Assembly: GCF_013416775.1 (NCBI RefSeq)
Contig: NZ_SZVI01000012.1
Coordinates: forward strand, 372,001-436,000
DNA length: 64,000 nt
Source of the DNA: Rhodoferax sp. BLA1
GTDB taxonomy: Bacteria > Pseudomonadota > Gammaproteobacteria > Burkholderiales > Burkholderiaceae_C
Direction: 5' to 3'
Position numbers and translations under genes: made by a program. Under the pieces are notes generated by a model. It saw only the letters and a list, made by a program, of their open reading frames with translations. It made no database searches and was not told the DNA's origin. Shown here one piece after another: positions 17,214 to 24,507 of this stretch; positions within the stretch are counted from its first letter, which is position 1; the number at the start of each line of letters is the position of its first letter.

Positions 17214-18007
17214 GCGTGGCCAGCGACTCACCAACCCCCCAAGACCTGACCGAGCAGCTGGCGCAGTTGCAGTGTCAGTTGGATGCCAGCCGCGCCGAAT
17301 TGCAGGAGTTCACCTATGTCGTGTCACACGACCTGCGCGCGCCACTGCGCCACATCCACGCCTACGCCCAGATCATTGCCGAAGACTGGCCCGACCTGCC
17401 GGACGATCTGGCCAGCCACCTGGGCACCATCCGCCAGGCGGCGCAGCTGCTGACCCGTCAGCTTGACGGTTTGGCGCAACTGTCACGGCTTGGCACACAA
17501 GTGATCGACCTGCAGCCAGTGTCTGTGGGTGCGCTGGCGCGTGAGGTGGCCGACGAGTTGGTGGCACTGCACCCGGATGTCGATGTGTTGTGGCAACTGG
17601 CAGGCGATGTGCCTCCGGTGCTGGCCGACCCGTGCCTGCTGCGCCAAGTGTTGCAGCAGCTGCTGGGCAATGCCCTCAAATTCAGCCGGGGCCGATGCCC
17701 GGCCCAGATTGCCCTGGGCTGGCAGTTTGAGCCCGCGCCATCTGCAGAGGCCGAGGCCGCTGCACCCGCAGGCATCCGCCTGACCCTGCGTGACAACGGT
17801 GTAGGTTTCAGGCCCGAGCAGGCGCAGGCGCTGTTCAAGGTGTTTGGCCGCTTGCATCCGGCGTGTGAATTTGAAGGCCTGGGGCTGGGCCTGCTGTTAT
17901 GCCGCCGCATTCTGGAGCGCCTGGGCGGCGCAATCCAGATCACAGCCACGCCAGACCAGGGTTGTGAGGTCGCCGTGTGCCTGCCTGTGGCACCGGATCA
18001 CTCTTGA
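17210..18007 (+). CDS. Cytoplasmic sensor histidine kinase without input domain
   Basis: A 265-residue kinase. A short N-terminal coiled-coil (QLAQLQCQLDASRAELQEF) leads into a HisKA domain with phosphoacceptor H40 in VVSHDLRAPL, then a HATPase domain with LGNALKFSRG, LRDNGVGF and EGLGLGLLLCRRI. This resembles the transmitter module of bacteriophytochromes, but there is no PAS, GAF or membrane segment. Its start overlaps the glmU stop (ATGA), so it is translationally coupled to an unrelated enzyme. No response regulator is adjacent. Confidence 0.9.
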   Translation: MSVASDSPTPQDLTEQLAQLQCQLDASRAELQEFTYVVSHDLRAPLRHIHAYAQIIAEDWPDLPDDLASHLGTIRQAAQLLTRQLDGLAQLSRLGTQVIDLQPVSVGALAREVADELVALHPDVDVLWQLAGDVPPVLADPCLLRQVLQQLLGNALKFSRGRCPAQIALGWQFEPAPSAEAEAAAPAGIRLTLRDNGVGFRPEQAQALFKVFGRLHPACEFEGLGLGLLLCRRILERLGGAIQITATPDQGCEVAVCLPVAPDHS

Positions 18008-18010
18008 ATC

Positions 18011-18055
18011 CATAGCTACTGGCCCTTTTTATATAAGGGCTAGAGGCCCAAAAGG
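18011..18055 (+). terminator. Inverted repeat between convergent genes, also a dispersed-repeat copy
   Basis: Arms GCCCTT (18022-18027) and AAGGGC (18035-18040) form a short hairpin with a seven-base AT loop, between the stops of the histidine kinase and the Lrp regulator. The whole stretch (ATAGCTACT to ATAAGGGCTAGAGGCCCAAA) is also the best full-length copy of the dispersed repeat. Terminator activity is plausible but the stem is weak. Confidence 0.45.
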
Positions 18056-18063
18056 CTTATAAG

Positions 18064-18555
18064 TTAGAGCGACTCCGGTAAAGGCAGACTAGCGCCGAAC
18101 TTGCTGCGTTTGAGGCTGAAAAAACTCTTCACATTGCGCACATTGGCATCTGCGGTGAACAGCTGCTGGGTCAGCGCCAAATAGTCGGGCATGTTGGCGG
18201 CGTGTACCACCAGGCAAAAGTCCGGCCCGGGGGAGACACGGTAACACTGCTGCACCGCGTCGATGGGCGCCACGCGCTGCTCAAAGACCTCCAGCGCGGC
18301 CTGGTCCTGGCGGTCCAGCGTGATCTCGACCACCGCTGTGAGCCCGTGGCCAAGCTCGCTGGCGAGTTTGTCGGTGCTGAGCACCGCGATCTCGCGCTCG
18401 ATCAAGCCGGTGTCTTTGAGGCGTTTGACCCGGCGCAGGCAGGTCGGCGGCGACACATGGACCCGCTCGGCCAGTTCCTGGTTAGTCAAAGCCGTGTTGG
18501 TTTGCAGCTGGGCGAGTAACTGCAGATCGATGTTGTCGAGTGTCAGGGCGCTCAT
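18064..18555 (-). CDS. Lrp/AsnC-family transcriptional regulator
   Basis: From ATG 18555 the protein has 163 residues: an N-terminal helix-turn-helix (LDNIDLQLLAQLQ, then VSPPTCLRRVKRL) and a C-terminal RAM ligand-binding domain (CYRVSPGPDFCLVVHAAN). Such regulators respond to amino acids. The start codon overlaps the stop of the upstream EamA gene by four bases (ATGA), so regulator and exporter are coupled; the regulator probably controls export of an amino acid or related metabolite. Confidence 0.93.
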   Translation of the reverse strand: MSALTLDNIDLQLLAQLQTNTALTNQELAERVHVSPPTCLRRVKRLKDTGLIEREIAVLSTDKLASELGHGLTAVVEITLDRQDQAALEVFEQRVAPIDAVQQCYRVSPGPDFCLVVHAANMPDYLALTQQLFTADANVRNVKSFFSLKRSKFGASLPLPESL

Positions 18556-19451
18556 GGGGCGGGTCGCTTCAAGAGTTTTTGGCGCAACATGGGCCACAGC
18601 AGGTTGAGCGCCAGCCCGGCCATCACCAGCGCGGCGGCACCCAGTTTCCAGGGCGGCAGGCTCTCACCGAGCCACCAGGCCGAACAACCCATGCCAAACA
18701 GCGGCACCAACAGCGCCATCGGGGTGATGGTGGCCGCGCTGTAACGGCTCAGCAGCCAGCCCCAGGCGGCGTAACCAAAGATCGAATTCCCCCATGCTTG
18801 CCAGGCCACGGCAGCCCAGGCCACGCCATCGGCGTGTTGCAGCCCGGCCAGCAGTGCAGGCCAGCCCTCTACCCACAGCGACAAAACAGCCAGCGGCGGC
18901 ACCGCAAACAGACTGGACCACACCACATAAGCCACCATGTTGATGCGCCCGGCAGCGCGGCTCACCAGGTTGCCACCCGCCCAGGACAAGGCCGCCAGCA
19001 GCACCAACCCCAGGCCCAGCAGCGTGGTGCTGCCGTCGGTGTGGGCCACGATCACCCCCAGGCCACTGGCCGCCAGCAGCAGCGCCAGCCATTGCACCCG
19101 CTGCAGGGTTTCACCCGCCAGCGCCATCGCCAGCCCGATCGTGAAAAACACTTGAACCTGGATCACCAGCGAGGCCAGACCCGGCGAAATGTGCCCGTTC
19201 ATCGCCACAAACAGCAGCCCGAACTGCCCCACACCAATCAGCAGCCCGTAAGCCGCCAGATTGCGCCAGGGCACCGCCGGGCGCGGTATCAAAAACACCA
19301 TCGGTACAACCACCACACAAAAACGCAAGGTGGCAAACAGCAGCGGCGGCATCTGGCCCAAGGCCAGCTTGATCACCACAAAATTGCTGCCCCACACCGC
19401 CACCACGGCCAGCGCCAACAAAAAATGGCGTAGAGAAAGTGATTTATTCAT
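18552..19451 (-). CDS. EamA/DMT-family transporter
   Basis: A 299-residue inner-membrane protein with about ten helices in two repeated EamA halves. The N-terminal FLLALAVVAVWGSNFVVIK and the GVGQFGLLFVAMN helix are typical of the YedA/RhtA-like metabolite exporters. It is first in a two-gene operon with the Lrp regulator. It is a clear paralogue of the transporter at 54678-55595, sharing WGxNFVVxK and GVGQFGLLF. The substrate is unknown; amino acid export is the usual role beside Lrp regulators. Confidence 0.92.
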   Translation of the reverse strand: MNKSLSLRHFLLALAVVAVWGSNFVVIKLALGQMPPLLFATLRFCVVVVPMVFLIPRPAVPWRNLAAYGLLIGVGQFGLLFVAMNGHISPGLASLVIQVQVFFTIGLAMALAGETLQRVQWLALLLAASGLGVIVAHTDGSTTLLGLGLVLLAALSWAGGNLVSRAAGRINMVAYVVWSSLFAVPPLAVLSLWVEGWPALLAGLQHADGVAWAAVAWQAWGNSIFGYAAWGWLLSRYSAATITPMALLVPLFGMGCSAWWLGESLPPWKLGAAALVMAGLALNLLWPMLRQKLLKRPAP

Positions 19452-19588
19452 TCATGAAAACTCTGTTTATGAAATATTTAAACACACATCATGTTTTGTG
19501 AAATATACAGTCAAAAAAATCGACAAATAGACTGCATATTTCTTGTTTGAGCTTCTACGATGCAGTCCATCACTTTTTGGAGCAGCTT
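19452..19588. promoter_or_regulatory. Divergent AT-rich promoter region between eamA and glmS
   Basis: These 137 bases are markedly AT-rich compared with the flanking genes and separate two divergently transcribed genes, so both promoters should lie here. I do not see an unambiguous -35/-10 pair. TTTGGAG, 8 bases before ATG 19589, gives the glmS ribosome-binding site. Confidence 0.5.
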
Positions 19589-21457
19589 ATGTGTGGCATC
19601 GTCGGTGCAGTATCCCAGCAAAACATCGTTCCTATTTTGGTGCAGGGCCTGTCGCGCCTGGAGTACCGGGGCTATGACTCCTGTGGTGTGGCGGTGTACG
19701 CCAACGGCCTGCAACGCGCTCGCAGCACCGCCCGTGTGTCGGAGTTGATGGACCAGATCGCCACCACCCATTTGCAAGGCAGCACCGGCATCGCCCACAC
19801 CCGCTGGGCCACCCATGGCGCACCAGCGGTGCACAACGCCCACCCCCATTTCAGCCATGGCCCTGGGGCTGACGCTGCCAGCCGCCCGGGGCGCATTGCG
19901 CTAGTGCACAACGGCATCATTGAAAACCATGACGAGTTGCGTGCCAGCCTGCAGGCCAAGGGTTATGTGTTTCAGAGCCAGACCGACACCGAAGTCATCG
20001 CCCACCTGGTGGACAGCCTGTATGACGGTGATGTGTTTGAGGCCGTCAAAGCCGCGCTGGGTTCGCTGCGTGGTGCCTACGCCATTGCGGTGTTCTGCAA
20101 GGACGAGCCGCACCGCCTGATTGGCGCGCGCGCTGGCTCACCGCTGATTCTGGGTGTGGGGCCGGACCACCAGGCGCACTACCTGGCCAGTGATGCCATG
20201 GCGCTGGCTGGCGTCACCGACCAGATCGTGTACCTGGAAGAGGGCGACGTGGTCGACATCCAGCTTGGTAAATACTGGCTGGTGGACAAAAGCTTCAAGT
20301 CCCTGACCCCGGCCCAGCGCCCGGTCAAAACCGTGCATGCCCACAGCGGCGCGGCCGAGCTGGGCCCGTACCGCCACTACATGCAAAAAGAGATTTTTGA
20401 GCAGCCGCGCGCCATTGCCGACACCCTGGAAGGCGTCAACCACATCCAGCCCGAGTTGTTTGATGGCGCGAACGCCAGCGCCGCGCGCGTGTTCAAGGAG
20501 GTTGACTCGGTGCTGATCCTGGCCTGTGGCACCAGCTACTACAGCGGCTGCACCGCCAAATACTGGCTCGAGAGCATCGCCAAAATCCCGACCCAGGTCG
20601 AGGTGGCCAGCGAATACCGCTACCGTGACTCGGTGCCGAATCCGCGCACCCTGGTGGTCACCATCACCCAGTCGGGCGAAACCGCCGACACCCTGGCCGC
20701 GCTGCGCCACGCGCAAAACCTGGGCACTTTGCACACCCTGACCATTTGCAACGTGTCCACCAGCGCCATGGTGCGCGAGTGTGAGCTGGCCTACATCACC
20801 CGCGCCGGCGTCGAGATTGGTGTGGCCTCTACCAAGGCCTTCACCGCGCAGCTGGCCGGACTGTTTTTGCTGACCCTGGCGCTAGCGCAATCACGTGGCT
20901 TGCTGAGCGATGCAGAGGAAGCGCGCCACATCAAGGCCATGCGCCACCTGCCCGCCGCGCTGCAGTCGGTGCTGGCGCTGGAGCCGCAGGTGATCGCCTG
21001 GGCGCAAGACTTTGCCGCCAAGGAAAACGCACTGTTCCTGGGCCGGGGCCTGCACTACCCGATTGCGCTGGAAGGCGCCCTCAAACTCAAGGAAATCAGC
21101 TACATCCACGCCGAAGCCTACCCGGCCGGTGAACTCAAACATGGCCCGCTGGCACTGGTGACCAGCGCCATGCCGGTGGTCACCGTGGCGCCCAATGACG
21201 CGCTGCTGGAAAAGCTCAAGAGCAACATGCACGAGGTGCGCGCGCGCGGCGGTGTGTTGTATGTGCTGGCCGACGCCGACTCCAAGATCGAAAGCGCCGA
21301 GGGCCTGCATGTGATTCGTATGCCCGAAAACTATGGCGAGCTGTCACCCATGCTGCACGTGGTGCCGCTGCAATTGCTGGCGTATCACACCGCTTGTGCG
21401 CGGGGGACGGATGTCGATAAGCCACGCAATTTGGCGAAGTCGGTGACGGTGGAATAG
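19589..21457 (+). CDS. glmS: Glutamine--fructose-6-phosphate aminotransferase (isomerizing)
   Basis: GlmS makes glucosamine-6-phosphate from fructose-6-phosphate and glutamine. The start is fixed by MCGIVGAV, because the catalytic Cys must follow the initiator Met. The glutaminase domain has [11 protein letters not shown] and [14 protein letters not shown]. Two SIS isomerase domains follow ([40 protein letters not shown]) and the end is [11 protein letters not shown]. The length of 622 residues is normal. The 3' end is the attTn7 recognition site for TnsD, and a Tn7-like element sits 23 bases beyond the stop; the gene itself is intact. Confidence 0.98.
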   Translation: MCGIVGAVSQQNIVPILVQGLSRLEYRGYDSCGVAVYANGLQRARSTARVSELMDQIATTHLQGSTGIAHTRWATHGAPAVHNAHPHFSHGPGADAASRPGRIALVHNGIIENHDELRASLQAKGYVFQSQTDTEVIAHLVDSLYDGDVFEAVKAALGSLRGAYAIAVFCKDEPHRLIGARAGSPLILGVGPDHQAHYLASDAMALAGVTDQIVYLEEGDVVDIQLGKYWLVDKSFKSLTPAQRPVKTVHAHSGAAELGPYRHYMQKEIFEQPRAIADTLEGVNHIQPELFDGANASAARVFKEVDSVLILACGTSYYSGCTAKYWLESIAKIPTQVEVASEYRYRDSVPNPRTLVVTITQSGETADTLAALRHAQNLGTLHTLTICNVSTSAMVRECELAYITRAGVEIGVASTKAFTAQLAGLFLLTLALAQSRGLLSDAEEARHIKAMRHLPAALQSVLALEPQVIAWAQDFAAKENALFLGRGLHYPIALEGALKLKEISYIHAEAYPAGELKHGPLALVTSAMPVVTVAPNDALLEKLKSNMHEVRARGGVLYVLADADSKIESAEGLHVIRMPENYGELSPMLHVVPLQLLAYHTACARGTDVDKPRNLAKSVTVE

Positions 21458-21474
21458 GCCCCCGCGTTGGGCCT
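21456..21474 (+). terminator. Hairpin overlapping the glmS stop
   Basis: Perfect arms AGGCCC (21456-21461) and GGGCCT (21469-21474) with a seven-base loop begin inside the glmS stop codon. A T-run is not seen downstream. It could be the glmS terminator and lies just before the transposon target. Confidence 0.5.
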
Positions 21475-21475
21475 G

Positions 21476-21480
21476 ATAAC
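21476..21480. repeat. Target site duplication ATAAC, left copy
   Basis: ATAAC lies immediately before the TGT that starts the transposon and is repeated immediately after the closing ACA at 44401-44405. Five bases is the duplication made by Tn7-type transposition. Confidence 0.93.
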
Positions 21481-21549
21481 TGTTGACATCAAATAAAGTT
21501 CTATCCCAACAAATAAAGACCTATCGTAACAAATAAAATGCTATCCTAA
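21481..21549 (+). repeat. Right-type transposon end with three packed TnsB-like sites
   Basis: After the terminal TGTTGACAT come three head-to-tail 20-base repeats at 21490-21509, 21510-21529 and 21530-21549. Each follows the pattern CAAATAAA, three variable bases, CTATC, then CAA, TAA or similar. Contiguous sites are the layout of Tn7's right end, the end that lies next to glmS. Confidence 0.9.
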
Positions 21550-21766
21550 TTTGGAGGCGAAGCACTATTGAGCGTGTCAAAATTGAGCGCCCCAGGTGTT
21601 CACGGCTTGCAGGTTTCACGGAATTTTTTACTGGTGTAAAAATCAGTAAAACCGAGAAGAATTCTGTCTTCAAGTCACCCATGAGGTTTTCATGATACGG
21701 TCAATACGCCGAGCCGACATTCATTGGCTTATTTTGAGGTACCCATTGATTTGGGTAGTTTGATCC
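21550..21766. other. Non-coding stretch inside the right end
   Basis: Together with the repeats and the glmS tail this makes 309 bases without a gene. I see no further TnsB-like repeats and no convincing small ORF. It should carry the promoter of the DUF6602 gene, but no clear -35/-10 pair stands out. Confidence 0.4.
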
Positions 21767-22630
21767 ATGGCGAAACACGAGCCACCTGTGACAAGTTTTC
21801 GCCTCGAAAATCTACTGACATTAGCGTCTGATCGCATGAAGGCAGATCTTCGCGAAAGGCTGATAGCTCACCCTGGGGAGCTCGGTACGGACCGCGAGGA
21901 AGTTATTCGATCATTTCTCCGTGCCTATCTACCGAAACGATTCGAAATCTCGACTGGGTTCGTCTTTGATGCCAACGGTACCGTGAGCAAGCAGGTCGAC
22001 ATAATCATTGCAGATTTGTCTGTCTGTGCCCACTTCGAAACTGCTGGCGGGACACGGTACTATCCGTGCGAGTCAGTGGTGGCTGTAGGCCAAGTCAAAT
22101 CATCACTTACCTCGGTAAAGAAGTTCCATGACGCCTTGGAAAATCTGGAATCGGTAAAATCCCTCGACAGGTCTGCTCGCGGCCGAGCGTTTGATATTCG
22201 TTTCAACGAAAAAATTGACCAAAAGTCAAATCATCTTCACCAAATTTTCAGCTTTGTGTTGGTGACTGGCAGGACGATTTCCGACGCTGCTATCCAAGGG
22301 CAGTTTCTTGACCACATCATTTCCCGTGAACCGCATCTTTGGCCGAATGTTTTTCTCGCGTTGGATCGGTACCTCGTCACCTTCTGCTGTGACGACGGTG
22401 TGTGTCCAAACCCCATGCACGCACGCGGGATAGCACTTCAACAGGCTAAAGATTCACCTGATTTAGTGATGAGGTTCTTCCTCCTGCTTGGCCGATCTAT
22501 CGAGGTAACCCGTATTTCTGGTCTGCCCTATTGGGAGTATCTCAATACCGCACACGAATGGACTGCTGAAATCATATATTCATCTACTGATGATCCCCCC
22601 CCATTCCTGTCTGCCCTCATCAAGGTGTAG
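21767..22630 (+). CDS. DUF6602 protein, possible nuclease-like fold
   Basis: A 287-residue cytosolic protein matching, in my recollection, DUF6602: GTDREEVIRSFLRAYLPKRFEISTG without the usual exact spacing, then SKQVDIIIAD and ESVVAVGQVKSSL. The order of a VD-containing strand followed by ES...QVK resembles the PD-(D/E)XK nuclease core, with Q in place of the usual acidic residue before xK, but catalysis is unproven. It is the first cargo gene after the right end and converges with the Hma-like operon. DUF6602 genes often travel with defence genes. Its codon use is more AT-rich than the host genes. Confidence 0.75.
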   Translation: MAKHEPPVTSFRLENLLTLASDRMKADLRERLIAHPGELGTDREEVIRSFLRAYLPKRFEISTGFVFDANGTVSKQVDIIIADLSVCAHFETAGGTRYYPCESVVAVGQVKSSLTSVKKFHDALENLESVKSLDRSARGRAFDIRFNEKIDQKSNHLHQIFSFVLVTGRTISDAAIQGQFLDHIISREPHLWPNVFLALDRYLVTFCCDDGVCPNPMHARGIALQQAKDSPDLVMRFFLLLGRSIEVTRISGLPYWEYLNTAHEWTAEIIYSSTDDPPPFLSALIKV

Positions 22631-22755
22631 CGCTAAAAGCTCGGTTTTTTATCATACGCACCGGCATCCGGGCTGCTTGTCACTTTTACAGACTTAAATA
22701 TTAGTTAACAGACTTTAATAGCAAAACCATTTGGATGGTTTCATTGCTGTCGTAA

Positions 22756-24282
22756 CTATCTGGTCCTGGCCAGCGTCAAGAATGCGTCGACAGCATCAGC
22801 GGCGTTGATGACTTCTTGACGCGGTATATTGGGTGCACTAGGGTGCGAGTATGGATTCATCACCACGTCTTTCATGAGCTCAAGCTGATGCAGGGCAGCA
22901 TCCCAATCAACCTTTGAGACAGCGGGTGAACCCTGCCACGTCTTTAGGCCGTTCAAAAGGTCTTGCGCTTTGTGATCAGTCAAATCCTGCTTGTAAGAAA
23001 GTTTGACGCTCTTCAGCTCACATGCGGCACGCAGTCCAGTCTCAAACGCTTGACGTACATAGTTGGCGGCGGCCTCTACATAACCTTGGGCCAATAATTC
23101 GCGGGCCTTCTGCAATAACGCAGGCGCGGGGCGGTTTTGCGTTCTACGCACTATGGGCATTGGGGCTGTAGCTCCTTGGTCACCCTCATACACTTCGTAG
23201 CAAGTCCAGCCGCTGGGCAAATGCTGACGCGCCAAGTCAAACCAGCCACGGTCATGAGTCAGCAGCACGATCTGCCATTCAGGAAAGTTGTCTTTCAGCA
23301 CATTGAGAACAGGTAAGCGATTCGAATGGTCTAGTCCCACCAGCACATCGTCCAACACCAGTAACTTTAAGTGGGGCGTGGTCCGTGGCGTGCAGGCCAA
23401 CCGGGCACCAAGGTAAAGAGCCAGACCGAGTGCTGACAAGCGGGCTTCATTCAGATAGTTTTGTGGCCGTTCGACATCAAGACCTCGGTACGAAATTTTG
23501 AGCCCGATCATTTTGTCTACGAAGGCTTTGTCCCGCGAAGCTTTTGCCCCGTTATAGCGAACACCCGCAAAAGGCAAATCCACCAATTGCAGACTATTTG
23601 GAGAAAGTTTATGCAAAATAGCCGCTGCTTCGGGCAAAAGTAGGGTGATAGCGCGCTTCGTAGCAGCGTTGAATTGGGTGCAAGCATTTAGAGCATTGCT
23701 AACCAATCTGGGGGAATTTACGGTGGGCAGGTTACGCTGGACAGCCTGCCACAATTCCCAGATTGTCCTGTTAGTGGCCAAATCAACAAATCCGGCCAAC
23801 AGTTCTGACACCATCGGGTAAAACAGATTAATCGCATCATCGCCATGCTTGTAGTTGGTGGCGAGCAGACTGCGATAGTCAAGCATGGCACTGAACTTGG
23901 CGGCTTCTTTGACCTTTGCATTGACTGGCGCGGTGTGACCAGGATGAACTGGTACTGCAAATGGCCCATTTTGCGCACTCCCGAACACCATGCGTGTGGG
24001 CTTATCGCTGACCCCAATTGTCCAGGCAGCGGTGGAGCTGTCAGTGAACGCCACCTGCACACGGACATTGCCGATGCTTTCACTTGAAAACGAGTTGCGC
24101 AAGCTTAGTAGGCTGGGCGGTGTGTCGTTGCTGAACATGCCCCGAAGCGCGTGAAACAGCGAGCTCTTGCCACTTCCGTTCTCTCCATAAACCAGAAGAT
24201 TCTTGCCATCCAGCTCAAACGTGGCGGGTGCCGGACCGGGGAAGGCGCGAAAATCATTGAGGCTAAGTGTTTTAATCTTCAC
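22756..24282 (-). CDS. SMC/RecF-like AAA ATPase of Hma-like defence operon
   Basis: A 508-residue ATPase with Walker A YGENGSGKSS (32-41) at the very N-terminus, an ABC-type signature region NEARLSALGLALYLGA (278-293) and Walker B KLLVLDDVLVGLD (306-318), followed by VLLTHDRGW. The middle is short and has no long coiled coil. The C-terminal 110 residues are helical (ARELLAQGYVEAAANYVRQAF) and resemble HEPN/abortive-infection helices, without a clear RxxxxH motif. The GTG start overlaps the stop of a 51-residue ORF (GTGA). It is the last gene of an operon with helicase and methylase, so a defence role is inferred. Confidence 0.85.
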   Translation of the reverse strand: MKIKTLSLNDFRAFPGPAPATFELDGKNLLVYGENGSGKSSLFHALRGMFSNDTPPSLLSLRNSFSSESIGNVRVQVAFTDSSTAAWTIGVSDKPTRMVFGSAQNGPFAVPVHPGHTAPVNAKVKEAAKFSAMLDYRSLLATNYKHGDDAINLFYPMVSELLAGFVDLATNRTIWELWQAVQRNLPTVNSPRLVSNALNACTQFNAATKRAITLLLPEAAAILHKLSPNSLQLVDLPFAGVRYNGAKASRDKAFVDKMIGLKISYRGLDVERPQNYLNEARLSALGLALYLGARLACTPRTTPHLKLLVLDDVLVGLDHSNRLPVLNVLKDNFPEWQIVLLTHDRGWFDLARQHLPSGWTCYEVYEGDQGATAPMPIVRRTQNRPAPALLQKARELLAQGYVEAAANYVRQAFETGLRAACELKSVKLSYKQDLTDHKAQDLLNGLKTWQGSPAVSKVDWDAALHQLELMKDVVMNPYSHPSAPNIPRQEVINAADAVDAFLTLARTR

Positions 24283-24434
24283 TTTGCTGCAGCCGGTATG
24301 CCTTGCCGAATTTGCTCAACCATTCGTGCCGTTCGCGGGCAACCAAGCCAAGGGGGTACAAGTTGTACCCCAGTCAGCGTCTGAGTTTTGGTCAGGCTTG
24401 CAGGTTCCGCGCCTGCCGTTGCTTTTTTATTCAT
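24279..24434 (-). CDS. Small 51-residue protein coupled to the defence ATPase
   Basis: ATG 24434 is preceded by a GGGAAG ribosome-binding site, and the ORF ends in TGA sharing GTGA with the ATPase start. It encodes 51 residues beginning MNKKATAGAEPASLTKTQTL, then a proline-containing centre and a helical, basic tail (RMVEQIRQGIPAAAK). No family is recognised. Spacing and overlap argue for translation coupling to the ATPase: it could be a true subunit, or a leader peptide that sets ATPase levels. Confidence 0.6.
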   Translation of the reverse strand: MNKKATAGAEPASLTKTQTLTGVQLVPPWLGCPRTARMVEQIRQGIPAAAK

Positions 24435-24507
24435 GTTGCTTCCCTTTTTTGCTCCCTATGCTTTTGATAGCCTTTTGCGCAAATTCCACCTGGGCTAGCG
24501 GCCTATT

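Noticed and set aside
16128..17234. Long open frame of 368 codons on the minus strand opposite glmU.
   Set aside because: It is a codon-bias shadow: the glmU frame is fully conserved and the antisense product has no domain, only a His/Gly/Gln-rich composition.
19452..19588. A glmS ribozyme before glmS.
   Set aside because: The leader is too short and lacks the ribozyme core; this element belongs to Gram-positive bacteria.
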